A stretch of DNA of 64,000 nt from Gavia stellata (Eukaryota; Chordata; Aves; Gaviiformes; Gaviidae), in contig NC_082594.1 of assembly GCF_030936135.1 (NCBI RefSeq), positions 20,332,879 to 20,396,878 of the forward strand. Reading direction: 5' to 3'. Both the position numbers and the translations under genes were made by a program. This document shows positions 28,201 through 43,200 of this stretch, piece after piece (the first letter of the stretch is position 1; every line of letters starts with the position of its first letter). Under the pieces are notes generated by a model. That model was not told where the DNA came from, did no database searches, and saw only the letters and a program-made list of their open reading frames with translations.

Positions 28201-31200
28201 AATGAGAAGCAAAAGGTGAATCATGCAATACTGCAAAACAAGTTTCATCACTGAAAACAGTTCAACTATTTATAAAAAAGGCACTGACATTTTTCTAACA
28301 TTTACCTCATTAGAGGGGGATGCAGGAGATGTGAAAATTGTCTTCCAATAGGACCATACAAACATGACAAATGACAGATGAAAAACCACAAGGTAGACAA
28401 CTGCAATAAAATACAAATAAGAGTTTGGTCAATATAGCTGAAAAGAATGAGAAATAAAATCCCCAATCTTTGATGAGGGCTAAACTACTACATTGTGAAT
28501 CACCTGATAAAATTAAGCTATGGTAAGCCCTCTTCCCTGGGTAGACTTAGCTCTCTAGGAGTGCTCACTTAAAAAAAAATAATAAAAAATTACCAAATGT
28601 GATGGTTGCTATTCCTCAAGGAAATAATATGCTTTTAGGTATGATTCCAAAACAGACTTTGAAGGGAAAAAACTAAACCAAAGAAAACAAAGAACCCCAG
28701 AACTGAACAACAGCTTCATCTGTTGCATGCAAGTGACTAACCTTTTTGGGTAAAGAAGATGCTACAATTCCGTTCTAGATTATAGTAAAGTACTTGATAA
28801 CCGATGTACAAAATTCAATTTAATTTCTACTTCAAATAGAAACTGCACAGTATTGTGCCATTGTAGAAGGCACTGGTCATCAATGACAGTAAAAACTCCA
28901 ACTCAGGGGTTTGGAGAGAACTGCACTCTGAGATGAGAGCTGTCTGAGAGTTAAAAATTGTCTGGGTATCTTCTTGCAGATCATCACAGGAATATAATCC
29001 GGAAGAGTCCTGCTATTATAGTCACAGTGGCAACAAAATGTAGGTGGCTTTAGTAGGGAGCTCAATCAGTTTCTGAATGGGTCTCTGTAATATGGTTGCC
29101 TTAAAAACCGGACACCCAGACCTTATGACCCAGGAAGCTTCTTCCAATCTTGTTTCCTCTAACAGTTTCTTTTACCACTTGTCAAGAGGAAACAGATCAG
29201 CTGTGCCAGAACAGCAAGCCTTAGAAAAGAAGTCATACTAAATATTTACATTATCTTCACTTATATTACCTTCAGTTGCAGGAAGAAGGAAACTTGACCT
29301 ACTTTACCATGCACATAAAGAGTCCTTTAAGAAGCTGTATGACATACTACATGGATGGCACAACAGGCTCGAAACTTTGGGAAATTCCAACAGCTCAGAA
29401 AATGCATGTGCACAGTCACAGAAGACGTGTTCTTAATTTATCATCTTTCAAGATTTTCATTGTTTGTTACAGTAAAAAACCTAAACAAACTGTATTTGAG
29501 CTTTCTTCAGAGAATGATGCTTTTTACCTTTGCCTCTGACTCCTCCAACCTTACAGACAGATTTGGCAAATTTTCAGCTGTGGAGCTGACTGAAAATGCA
29601 AGAAGCAAAACCTTTTTCTAAAGCCATCCTAAAATTGTCGTCCTGATAGGAAAGACCTCGTGTATGACTGTACTAGGCACTGCGTAATTAGAAATTGTCT
29701 TTTATTAAAAACATACTATACACATTCAAACATAATGCAATTAAGCAATTAAAGCATGAGAAAACAGTTTGGAAAAGAGGAGAAATGAACATAAAATTGG
29801 AGTGGAATCAGCTGCACAGATCAGAGCTTCGGGGAAGAAGAGGGTGAGAGGAGTTGAATAGAAGGAAAGAGGAAATGAGACACAGGGGAGGGCAAGGCAC
29901 AGCAAAACTAACTAACTTACACAGTAAACAGTTCTATTCTGTCCATAAAAATCACCCCCAGAATTCAGATTCTTTTGAAGGATTATTTTTAGTCCACATA
30001 CAACACTTCAAACAGCAGAACCTCAAAGTCTCGTCACAGGCTGTAAATGCCCCAACAACACACAGCATAACAGGCACCAAGGCTGGCTGCAGCAAGGGTA
30101 CAGATCTGTGCCAGTGCTACCAGTATTTACTAGAAAGAGGCTGCTGTTAAAGTGCTCTTGCACTCTTGCAATAACTGAGATCTTGCAATCTGTCACCATC
30201 ATTAAAAGCCAAGGGCCTGTCCTCAGCAGCCAAACTGGGGCAACTCAAGGAAGAGCAAGACTTTCACAGCTGTTCCAGTGATGGGCACCACCCAGTCTAG
30301 GGCAGAAAGAGCCTGCAATCAGCAGTCCATACTGACCCTGCACTGAGTAAGTTCTTGCTTCTTCTCCCACTCCTGTGCTGCCATTGTGATTACATGTGTC
30401 TGTCCTGTCAGTGCTCCCCAAGAAATGGGAGGGAGGGAAGATACCATTCTTGATGGCTTTACTTTGGCAGTCCATCTACCCACCGTTTTGGGTAGCAGTA
30501 TGTCCTCTGCAGACTACTCACTGAAACATCTTGCATCAGTTTCCAGTACAAATATAAACCAGCTTAATTCCTATTCAGCTCATTTGCTTGTAATTACAAG
30601 CCAGATGGAAAATATGTCAAAAACCTCAAACCCCAATATCTTCCAGTTTAGCCAGAGTCAGTCATGAGGAAGTCCTGACTAAGCTAAGGGAATCCAGGAT
30701 TCTTGGTGCCATGCTGTGACCAAGTGAAGTCATTTCTCTTTAAAGGCACTGATGCATATTAGACCATAATTTATGCCCTCAGGAGGACAATGTCTTAAGA
30801 CATGCTCTTAGCATCCTCCTAAAATATGCTAAGCCCTCCTAAGATTTGCCCTTAACATCCTTTTCTGAATCATTCTTAACACTGCTTGCAAGACAGAGTC
30901 AGATTACAGAGACGTAATAATATATAACAGAATTATATTATATTGTTAAGAGAGATTCAGAGTTGACTTTATTCCCCTATCCTAACGGATATAAATCTAG
31001 ACAAGAATATGAAATTACAAAGAAACAATTAGCCTTAAAGGGGTGAAGAAATCGCCACTAATTTAATCAAAAGTTGTAAGTGAGTACTGGAGTAAAAGGC
31101 TTTCAACACAATACAGTGAAATATGGAGCAAAATATATTTGCTAAGATGCACATTATTGATTTACATAGCAATGTTGTTGGTACTTTGGCCTTTTGACTC

Positions 31201-34200
31201 TTCTGATGTTATTTTCTGGCTATTGCGAATTAGCTTGTAAGAACTTCATAAAACTTACAACAGGTTTCATTTCAAATGAAAAAAGACTTCACATCTCATT
31301 TTAAGATCAACCTCCAAGGTAAAGAAATTTATGCATGCAGGATGCCTGTGACATACTTTAGAATTGAAGGTGCAAAAAGCATGCAGGTGACAGCTATTAA
31401 AAGCCTAACAGTCAGGTGCCAATAATACTGTCAGTCTCATTAATTAATCAAGCATTTTTCTTCTCTGGTAGATTTAAGAGCACCTGCTTCAGTCAGACAG
31501 GCACTGCATTTGTATTAAAGCCAGAGATCTGACTATGCAACACCAACATCATTGCTCTGCCAGGTTTCCTTAACCAAGACATGGATCTTGCCTTTCCAGA
31601 AGAAACTAGGAGTAAAACTTATTCATATATAGGTCAACAGTAAAGCACAGCAGCAATCTGTAGAATTTTGTGAAGTCTAGGTGAAGCCCAGCTGTGCAAT
31701 GTGATGTAAAATCCAGGGTAAGAGACAGCTCCCATCTTGAATGGCTTACAGTCTATTTTGGAGGTTTTCCCACTCTTTCACCTCTTCATTATAAGATGAA
31801 AGAAGACAGATTCCACCAAGGTTCCTTCCTTTCACAGTGTTCTCCTGGATGTTCCCCACCAGGAAGAAAACTGCTCGATTAGCTTCAAATTCTGTGCTCT
31901 TTTGCAAAAATATTTAAGAGATGAGAGTCTCTTACCCATGGTCTCACACTCTGAAGACAGCCCTCTGCAGATAGTCAAAATACAAATCTATGCTTAATCT
32001 ACCACTCATGTCCCCCCATAAGCTGAAATAACTCCCAAACAAATCTATGCTTAATCTAGCACTCATGTCCCCCCATAAGCTGAAATAACTCCCAAACAAA
32101 TATCTCATCAATCATTTGTATTTCTACAGGGAAAAAAAAGAAGAAAGTTCTATAAAAAACCCCCTGTATTTTGAACTTCTGGAATTGAATCATTCTTTAG
32201 ACTAGTTTTTGTGCACAATTAAAAGAAGTGGCAGAACAAGAATGCCGGAATATTTTGGTCAGTTCATATCTCTGTAAGTACTACCCGTAAAGTTTGTCAA
32301 AACAAGGCCTTAACCACTTGACCTGGAAATTTAAAATTATAGTGTGCAGCCACCTTTGAAATGGTTCTGTTTTGCACAGTTCTAACCAGTCCTAAAGAAT
32401 GGGGTACTGAAGAATTTGGTAAGCTGTTTGGAAATAGCAAGCAGTAGAACAACAATTCTTCCTCTTCCAGAAGTCTTTCAGGTCACAGGGAGTGTTCAGG
32501 AATAAAGAGAAATTGGACTTGTGGATCTGCTGCAGTTCCTTCTCTCTTCTCCTTTTTCTGTTCTCAGAAGGTACCCATTTAAAAATCATTGCAAACCTAA
32601 ATCATAGTTGCGTTACTCACAGGTCTTGTCATCCTCCCAAGCTTGTGGTACTAGAAGCTAAACAGACCCAACCTCACAATATTTACCCTGTTTCCTAGCA
32701 CTAATCTACTCACTACACAGAGCTTACAGATAAAGGAGTACATTTAAATTCTATATCCCTTAAGACTTGTGTGCAACAAAACTATTCACATTAAAAAAAA
32801 AAATTTAAAAAATTACCTTTTTCTGCAGTTGAAGAAATAGTAACTGGAAGAGAAAAAAAAAGATATATGGTAAGTAAATCTGTACTGAATTAGAAGTTTG
32901 GCTAGAAATGAGATATATGAGATAGCTGACTTGTTCCAAAATGTACTTCAGTGTTAGTAGAATCTCCCTATCCCCCTCTGGGATAAAACAGGAGTTAGTA
33001 TTCCTCCTGCCAGCCCTTGAGGCTTGTTGAGTCAGTGGAAGAGCTAAAGAGATCCAGGTCCCTGCACTAACCAAGCAAGCACACTCCTCTTCACAGACAT
33101 TAATTAGATCATAATTTATGCATGTTCCTCTTCAGATATGCACCTAGCAAAGTCTTCTGAGGCATGTCAACAACTAGGCCAACAGGTGTACCATTGGAAA
33201 GCAGAAAATTAAACAAAAGAAGTTCTTACAGAAGTCCCTGTGAAACTGTGTTACATGTAACCTACTTCCCACTCTTAGTTCCCCCCCCAACTTCTCCCTT
33301 CCCGTCACATGCTATTTTTGACTTTTTTCCCCAGCCTGAATTCTTCAGGCATAGTTAAAACCTCTCCACTTCCTTCTCTCCTACATCCTCATCTCTTTTT
33401 ATCCCAACAGCAAATTCGTATTGTTCAAATCTACCTTGGATACTGCCTGACTAGTACATCCTCCTGCCCTCAGGCTTCTCCAAAACCTTCACACTTCATT
33501 CATCAGTTCAGGTAAGACGCTGAACAGAGACGTGCTGTACTTATTGGGTTGCTTTGTTTGTATCACTCCCCTTGCTGGATCTCTTCCTTAGACAGTGAAT
33601 TCCTGAAATTCAATGAGGAAAGGATATTTTCCAGAATCTTTATCTCATACAGCAAATTTAAGCTTCTGGTCATCAGCATGAGCAAAAGGTTAACAGAGCA
33701 CTGCCTACTGCAGTTCACCTCAATCCACATTGTCTCCTCTCTCTCAGCTCTGACATTTCTACAGTCATCAGTCTGTGTGCCAGTTCAAAAGAGCTTTTTC
33801 CTGATGCACACTAGTGTCTTAAATCTGCAGGGCTTCAGTAGGCATTGCAGACTTCCTTCTGAAGGGTTACTTTGGTCACAGAGCTGGCACGTGTCTCACT
33901 TAACTGCAGATATCTAAAGTAAAAGGGTCTGCACCTATATTATGCAACCATGCCTCTTTTTATAGTCAACAAAAGACAGAATGAGGTGACATCTCAATGT
34001 ACAGATGCCCATTTTTGTTCAGATATGTATTTTTGTTTCTTGGTTGGTTTTTTTTTTTTCCTTTCTCCCCTTCCCCCTTCCTTAAAATATCCACTCAGCA
34101 CTCTGTCTGTCCATGGAAGCCTCGACAAAGTCAATAGAAAAGGTTCCGGTTCCTTCCACCTAAAGAAGGAAGAAATTACCATTTAGAATAGAACAAGGCT

Positions 34201-37200
34201 GGCTTCAAACTAAAGAATAGCTTAATTTCACATTAGTTATACATACTTGCACATCCTCCTCCCATGTTTCTGTCTGAAACAGGGACACAATCCACACAGA
34301 AAAAAACACCTGAAGCACACAATTACCTGCAAAGTATGCATGTAAATATAAGAACAGGTCTAGCTGTGTCATGATACTGTCTCAGTACCGCTTCACTGCA
34401 CGCTACAGAAGTTGCATTATTTTTAAAGCAAATCCTGTGAGTATTTTTGCCTGAAATGTTACCAATGTGTTATTTCTCAGGTTAAAACTTTTTCAACAAC
34501 ACAAGGAGAAGATAAAATCATTAAAAAGGTGAAAATTAAAACAAGCTTGCTGAGCAGGGTTATTTGCTCAACTTCAAAAACATACTAAAAGTACTTTAGA
34601 TTAAGCTTTGTCTTTGGCTCCTTTGGCTGCACACAGCTGGACAAACATAGAATCACAGAATCATTTAGGTTGGAAAAGACCTTTAAGACCATCAAGTCCA
34701 ACTGTAGACCTAACACTGCCAAGTCCACCACTAAACCATGTCCCTAAGCACCTCATCCACACATCTTTTAAATACCTCCAGGGATGGTGACTCCATCACC
34801 TCCCTGGGCAGCCTGTTCCAGTGTCTGACAACCTTTTCAGTGAAGAAGTTTTTCCCAATATCCAATCTAAAGCTCCCCTGGCACAACTTGAGGCCATTTC
34901 CTCTTGTCCTGTCACTTGTCACTTGGGAGAAGAGACCAACACCCACCTCACCACAGCCTCCTTTCAGGTAGTTGTAGAGACTGATAAGGTCTCCCCTCAG
35001 CCTCCTCTTCTCCAGCCTGAACAACCCCAGTTCCCTCAGCTGCTCCTCATCAGACTTGTGCTCCAGACCCCTCACCAGCTTCGTCACCCTTCTCTGGACA
35101 CACTCCAGCACCTCAGTGTCCTTCTTGTAGTGAGGGGCCCAAAACTGAACACAGGATTCGAGGTGCAGCCTCACCAGCGCCGAGTACAGGGACATGATCA
35201 CCTCCCTGCTCCTGCTGGCCACACTATTTCTGATACAGGCCAGGATGCCGTTGGCCTTCTTGGCCACCCGGGCACACTGCTGCCTCATCTTCAGCCGGCT
35301 GTCAATCAACACCCCCACGTCCTTTTCCTCAGGGCATCTTTCCAGCCACTTGTCCCCAAGCCTGTAGCGTTGCATGGGGTTGTTGTGACCCAAGTGTAGG
35401 ACTCAGCAGTTGGCCTTATTAAACCCCATACAGCTGACCTCAGCCCATCAATCCAGCCTGTCCAGATCCCTCTGCAGACCCTTCCTACCCTCAAGCAGAA
35501 TAATAACAATGAAAGGGATAGAAACAGAAACACTTAACTTGCAGGAACTTCTGAGGCAGAAGAGAACTGGCCATCTTCTATTTTTATTTCATTTCAGGAT
35601 TATAAGTCAGGATGAAAATCACAAGTGTTTCAGTGTTGGCTTTTACCTCAAACTACAGGAGTTTGCCAAACTAAAATTGTTCTGCACAGCCTAATAACTG
35701 CATTCTGACCTAAGGGGCCTAGGTACGAAAGAGAAAATTATCTTCCTAGTGCTGTGAAGCTTTAATTAATTTTTATGAAGTTTATTTAGGAATCTTTTTG
35801 ATGCAGTTTCACAGGTGATATAATCTTAAGCTTTTTCTCCTGCGTGTAAAGACTGTTCGTTATTTTGAGTCTTCAAACATCAAATTTGGCTTACAATTTT
35901 GTTTTGTACCGAGAGCAGAAATGAAGCTACAGATTATGGAGTGCTATAACCAGAATTACTTACAAAAAATTTCCTATAGTTTTATAGATAATGATGTTCT
36001 CCCATCCTGTTAGAGGATAATTAAGAACTTTTTAATAGAGGATAGTTCAAGAACTTCTTGTCTAGGGAAATACATGTTTGACACCATTTGACACAGGTTT
36101 CCACAGCATTCTCCTGGAGAAACTGGCTGACCATTGCTTGGACAGGCATACTCTTTGCTGGGTAAAAAACTGTCTGGATGGCTGAGCCCAAAGGGTTATG
36201 GTGAATGGAGTTAAATCCAGTTGGCGGCCGGTCACAAGTGGTGTTCCCCAGAGCTCAATATTGAGACCAGTTCTGTTTAATATCTTTATCCATGTTCTCG
36301 ACCCCCTCAGTAAGTTTGCAGCTGACACCAAGTTGGGCAGGAGTGTTGATCTGCTTGTGACAAGTGATAAGACAAGAGGAAATGGCCTCAGGTTGCGCCA
36401 GGGGAGGTTTAGGCTGATATTAGGAAAAATTTCGTTACTGAGAGAGCGGTCAAACACTGGAACAGGCTGCCCAGGGAGGTGGTGGAGTCACCATCACTGG
36501 AGGTGTTCAAAAAATGTGTCGACGTGGCACTTCGGGACATGGTTTAGTGGGCATGGTGGTGTTGGGTTGATGGTTGGATTTCATGATCTTAAAAGGTCTT
36601 TTCCAACCTAAATGATTCTGTGATTCTATTCCTATTGTCAGATAGATTAAATGAGTAACAATCCTACTACTTGTCCAAATTGTCTCAGCAAATGGCAAAT
36701 CGACAGTTTTACAACAGACCTTTAAGTATTTGCTAGGCTGGCAATGTAACAAGAAGCTTTATACGATCAAGAAATCAATTCTAGCTTTTGAACTCTGGTC
36801 CAGAAAAAAAACCAACCACAGAACAAAACATTATCACTGTGTCCCACTGTCCCTGGCCTGTAGTTTAAGTTACAGGCTTAGCTCTCTATTGCTTTTCTCC
36901 TCTGCTGCTTCTAACTACTTAGATACTGCCTTCAGCTTCCACTAAATTAATAGCATTTTCACTTTAAACATTTCTAAACCACAGTTTCTTGTTTGGGAGG
37001 TGGGATGGGGGAAAAAAGCAGTGCTGCCTTTTTGCTTTTGAACAAAATAAGCACTGCATATGATTTGTATGTTATCCTCAGGATGCAACAGCACTATACA
37101 CTAGATTAGATGCATCAGCAGAAGTTAGTGCCTTCAGCACTGCAGTCAACACAAACCTGTCCATATTTCAGAAATGTAAGCATTGTTCCTTTGAGGATTT

Positions 37201-40200
37201 AAAAATATATCCCCATATCAGTCTGTTGCTCAACTACAAAAGGAAAATTAAGAGCAAAAATACTCTTAGGATTGGCTTCTTAATATTAAGTTTCTGGTTT
37301 CTCGATCAGACTTACGAAGTTCTAGCAAGATATTGCTAGGGAAGGATAAAAAAAATACAACTAGACGGTGAAAGCTGCAGCTCACATCATTGCACAGCGC
37401 TCAGAAGCGGGCATTTGCGTGCTCACGCACACAGCGAGTTTCCACAATGGCCTCATAATTTCAAAGGATTCAACGTCTCAGCATTACAGCACTGAGCAAG
37501 TCGAATGAAGGGATCGAGCCCTGTCTGACTGCAGTGCAGAGCTTTACCTAGCCTACTTCAGGCTACAAATAGGCCCAACTAAGGAAGAAGCTCAGCAAAG
37601 CCTGCCTGTGAAGAAAGGTAAATGGGCCTACACTGAACTTCATACTGCTGCAGCTTGTCCAGGGATGTACAGGCCCAATATGCTCTGCTGGCTGGTCTTG
37701 CACCACTAAGCAGCTTAAACATTGGACCTCCCAATGCTTTGGGGTTACTGCAATATGAAGCACATGAAACTAAGTATGTAGTTTCACTTTCTACAGAGTA
37801 GTACCTCCAAAATACATGATACAGCCTTTATTAGGCTGGATTCAAATGTACTTTTTAACTTGGTCAGCTTAGAGGAGAAGCAGAAATTCCAGGTTTGACT
37901 TTAACAGCGGAAAAAGTTGTCTCAGTTTTGATTCAGACACTTAGCATCACCCCTGGCAGCAAAGATACTTTTTCCTTTATAACCCCAGTTGTTCATTACA
38001 CCTCTTTATATATACTCTTCCTTACATTGTTGTCTGTTATCTTTCATCTCACCTATGTCACAAGAATGAAAGAGGCAGAAGCCTATAGATTATCACGGTA
38101 AACAATCCTGCAGGCATAGGGACATCATTAGTTGTACAACAAACGAGACTGGGAGGAAAATGTCATTTGTTGGAAGTGTTCTTCTTGGAGTATGAACTGT
38201 CAGAGGTGCAAATTTCAGAAAGCTTTGGAGAATTTTTAAACCTGCTTCAAGGAAACCTCCCAGAACATCTTGGAACAACGAGTACATTTAGGGAGCTGGT
38301 TTGCTTTCAGTTTCAGGCTTATTTTCAGAATTGCTATGAAGTGTTCAAGCATCTTCCAAATCACTGTGTAATAGGAAAAAACCCAAATCTCTCTATTCTG
38401 AGGCAAAGATGTGGAATGATCTGCCAAGACCTTGCAAGAGGCATGCTAAAAGAAGACACGTTTGCCTTCAACCTTGGAAGAAAAAAAACCCACCGCTCTA
38501 CAAAACCCACACACCACATCTCCCTACTCCTCTAAAAGGCATATTCTAATCAAAGCCAGATATGCTCCCTGCAGAGCAAGAAATTCAACTGCAACTAAGG
38601 TAGAAGTATAGAAAAGGAAAAGAACTGATCTTGTTACTGATGTGCTATGTTTATTTCCCCAGTCCCCTCCCACGATGGCTCCTAGCAGAAGTCACACTTT
38701 GGATATCACAGCCTTTCCATGAATCTCAAGAGTAACATTCACATTTTGGGTGACATTCCTCATGGGTGGGAAGAATGAGTGATAAATGTGCAACTGCATC
38801 CCTTCATCAGATGCACAGACTTAACTTTTCTCCGTTTTTAAGGAAAAGGGTTACAATTATATATACACATGGATACACACACGCGCGCATATATTTCCAG
38901 AAGTTACCAGTACTGAAACTCAACAGAAACTCCCCACGGGCATTACCCTATCTGCAAAGGCAAGCACCACTGACATTATCCTAAGTTTTTCATTTGTTCA
39001 GAGAATGGCATTTAATTGAAAGCATAACTTAGATTTATGGTAACGTAATTCCCATTTGCAAATGCAGACCTTAATCACTCACAAGAAGATGGTATAAACA
39101 TTACTTACTGACAGAAGTGGGACAGTGAGCTAATTTCCTTGAGCAAATACTCGTTTGACTTCTGTTACAGGGCAGCACCAGAGCATGAAGACCTTAGCAC
39201 CTCTCCACTGTTCTCTAAAAGCTGTAATTCTGTGACCTTTCCACACTGCGCTATTCCTTATTTCCTGACTGGCAGGCACCCACTAGGTGCTTTCCTCTCT
39301 AAGCAGCAGGGAGTTGTTTTTAGACGAATGACTCAAGATGACTGAGTTGACAGCATAATGTAGCCAAAAGCCAACGCAGGAAGATGCTGCCAGGTCCCTA
39401 CCAAAAGGCTATGGGGGCCCAGGAATTGCACACATGACTTGCTACCAGCTGGAATGAATGTCCTCTGCAGAAATTTGAGCCATACAAACCTAGAATTGTT
39501 TTATCTTCATATGGTGCTAGATTGATATATTCTTTTATTCCAGATCTCCAGGAACAGGACACAGGTTCCCCCCCAATGCACTGCTAGGTCATTCAGGAAG
39601 TAATGTTTTAAAGAACGGTGCAGCAGGAGAGGTGGCTCCACAGGCCTTTGTGCTGCGCCAGCATGAAGATGCACATGTTGCCACGCTGCCGGCCCCAATG
39701 CTTGTCTCAGAGGCAGGACCGGTGGTGGACAACTCTTGTATGCAGTTACCCCTCTCAACCATCTACCCACTCCCCTATGGCAGACAGACATAGCAAAAGC
39801 AAGCGCTTGCCTTCCCAGACACTTCAGCTCAGATTTGAGCTACGTATGAAGGCAAGTTTGAGTGATCACAAACAGCAGGAAACTGCCATGATGAAGGATG
39901 AATGACAGTGAATGGCCTCTTGTTGTCCTGGGTTACACACAGTCAGTCATGAGAGGGAAAAGAAACCCTGCCAGGGCCACCGATTTCTTAAAGCAGTGCA
40001 GCTGTTTCCACAAGCACATGAGCTAGAGCCCGAACTCCTCACACACACTGTGCACAGCAACATCACTTCAGAGAGCTACTTTGCGACTTCAAGTGATCAC
40101 ACGATGATGCCTTCAAAGGCACTGCAGGGAGTGTGTGCGGGGGAGAAACCTGGAGTGGGAGGAGAAAGGATTAAGAAAATGCAGCCAGGGAAGAGACACC

Positions 40201-43200
40201 TTGATGCAGGGGGAATGCTCTGTTGTTTATGGCCACCACATTTTCTGTGCTCACGATCGCCATGCCCATTGTTACAGGATTCAAAGAAGCATTATCACAG
40301 GGACAGGTAAAATGCATTAATATTTCAAATAGGGCAGTTCAAGATGCACTGCAGACCTTTTTTATTATTTGTTACCAGCCATCGTTATGATTTGTTGGAT
40401 GGTTAAAACAATATTAACACAATTCTTTCACTATAATGAGTAATTTAGAGCAGCTAGAGGCTCACTGCCCAGAAAACATTCTCTTGTCACAATAACAAAG
40501 GAGTTTTTATTTAGCCAAGGTCTTTTCAGCCTCAATGCAGAGAGTACATGCATAAATACAAACAGGGCTACAACAGAAATTAGCATAATCAATGCAAGAT
40601 ACTCCTTGGGTACTGAGTTACATTTAGCGATGAATTAAGCTACGTCAACTGAAAAGATTTCAGCCATACATTCTGGGAACAGTAAATTCTGTGCTACTAC
40701 TTCCACAGTTCAAAAACACAGCTATGAAGGCAGCTGACTTCTAGAACCCGCAAAATCCTACAGATCACTCCTCACCTCTGCCTCTACAAAATATTCCTGA
40801 AAGTTATATCAAAGGTGTCCTAATGGTCTTCTCACCGAAGGTGCCTGCATGTTTTAAATGATTTCCAAACCAAGAGTTACACTTGGTTAGCATGCAAGAG
40901 GACGTGTTGCCAGGTCTTAACCTCACAGTCCCACACTTGGGTCCACACCAAGAACCACAATGTATTAAGAGATGTATCAGCCCAAATAACTAAAGGCTTT
41001 TTCTGCATATGAAGTTACCGTTCAGCTGCAGCAACGTACCAGGTTTGTTGTCCCTGAAAAGCCCTATTCCCTGAGAAGCACTATTCACTTTCAATTTACC
41101 ATAATTGCCCAAAGAAACCTAATGTAACTTGATTTTCTTTAGCTATTTAATCACCATTGCCACTGCTCATTCTATTTGCATTTTGATGGATTTTAAACAC
41201 TAGCATTACTTCTACATGTTTTCCTCAGCTGCCTACTCAAATTATTGGACTTTCTTCATTCAGATCTTTCCCAAAAATTCTACTTTATCGTAACAACAAC
41301 AGCTTTATCACCCAGTAGTTTGGAAGCGCTGCACATAAGTTGTTCCCAATATTGCCTTTAAGCTATCAAGCACAGCCAAGAGAAAGCCTGGTTTCTTCTT
41401 GAATGACAAAGAGAGCTCTTACTTGCACGAGTCAGTGAACTATGCTCCCTATGGCACACAGGGGAATGGGAAAAAACAGAATCGGCAGAAAGGCACGAAA
41501 ACTCAGAAGCATCTGAGTAGAGGTAGCTTATGTCAACACCACTAATTAATTACATTTACATTTGAAGGAGGGGTATTTACACTCAGGCTGGCCAGATCAA
41601 GCTCACAGTAACACTACACTCAAGTATCTGGATTTGTGAATGGGCGTTTTGTGTTAGTAACTCCAGTGGTTCTGTAGTTAAGACACTACGAGGACACTTG
41701 CAAGAGATAGGAGACACAAACAGGATAATCAGCTGGTGTTGACAGAGTGCTAGTTATCGTATTTTGTACAGAGTTGTCTTATACACAAGATTAGGTGTTC
41801 TGCAGGTATAATACCAGAAGCCATCAATATATTTAAAGTAAAAAACCAACCAAACAAAAAACCCCACCCAACCGAAAAACAACAACATACAATTCATTCT
41901 TATAACAGAATTTTTCAGGTAATTAAGGAGTTATCATTTCTTTTCAAAAAGAGAACAGTCTTCAGTTATTGTGGTTCTAACTGCCAGTCAATACCTGTCT
42001 TGAATATTAAGGTCACTCAAAACCGAGTGTCTTAATGGTTCAGGGTGCTACCAGTAAATTCATTTACTTCTACTCTAGACAGATGAAAATAGAGCAACAG
42101 TCTTTATTTAACTATTCTACACAGCTGAGAGGTATGACAGCAGGAGAGCAGAGGTGTCAGTTCATGGGGAACAAAAATTCACACAGCTGTCGTAACCTGT
42201 AGATGTGAACCTTCGCCTGGGGGTGAGAACCTTCAGCTGATGATGGGATCCACTTTGTTAACCAGGTACCCTTCTTTGCATTTGGCTTCGGACTCTTCCA
42301 AAATCAGTTGTCTCCTTACTTACTGACCCTGCTTACAACAAGTGTTTCCTCAAATATTAGCATAAAATCTCCTTGCAAAACTCTGTGGATAAAAATCTCT
42401 TTGTAAATCTTATTACCAAGTATTAGGCACCATTTTCTGAGAGAAGGATTTTGCTGCTGCCAAATTCATCGGGTAAAGGGAGAACTCAAACTGCCCAGCA
42501 AGCTGACCTCCTCTCATGCATTAGGTCACTGGATTCCTCAAATGAAGTTTTAAGTTCAGGTTTTTTGTAGCATTGGTCAGGTTTGATTGGTATTTACCAC
42601 CTGAGATTAAAAATGGAACTATCTATGATGAGAAGAGCTAATTTTCTGCCAGCAACACATTACTGGCTGCTATGTTGTTAATGTAATTTACATGAACTCC
42701 CATCAAAATACTAGTAAGCCAAGCTTTTGGATAGAGCCCTTAAAGGAAGTTTTGTTTCGAAAAACATGTGATTTAAAAACATATCTATTAGTTGCAGGAA
42801 AGTTTAATGGTGGGAAATTCATGTCTTCAGCATACTGGACTTGTAAATATTAATAACTATTTAATACTTTATTTTTTATTATTAAAATATTTATGGAATA
42901 AATAAAGGTTCAAAGACTTCTCGTGGTGATTTAGAGAATCTGTCCATATATGGCTCATCAAATTGGTTGATAAAAAATGCTGCCATATTTTGATGCTGGA
43001 AGATTTCCTTCTTGTTCTTCTTGCAAAACAAAATGTCACTCATTAAACCTTACTTGGACTGAAATATCTTGGGACAAACCTTGACTGTAGCTAAAGCTAC
43101 TTCCTCTAGTTTCTTTGCAAAAAGGAAGAAATAACAAGCAACTCCCCAGGAACATAGCAAAAGAACCAGGTGCTGCAGAGGGAAAAAACATCAGGGATAA

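Noticed and set aside
34821..35399. 192-codon plus-strand ORF
   Set aside because: It is the antisense shadow of the CR1 reverse transcriptase frame on the minus strand.
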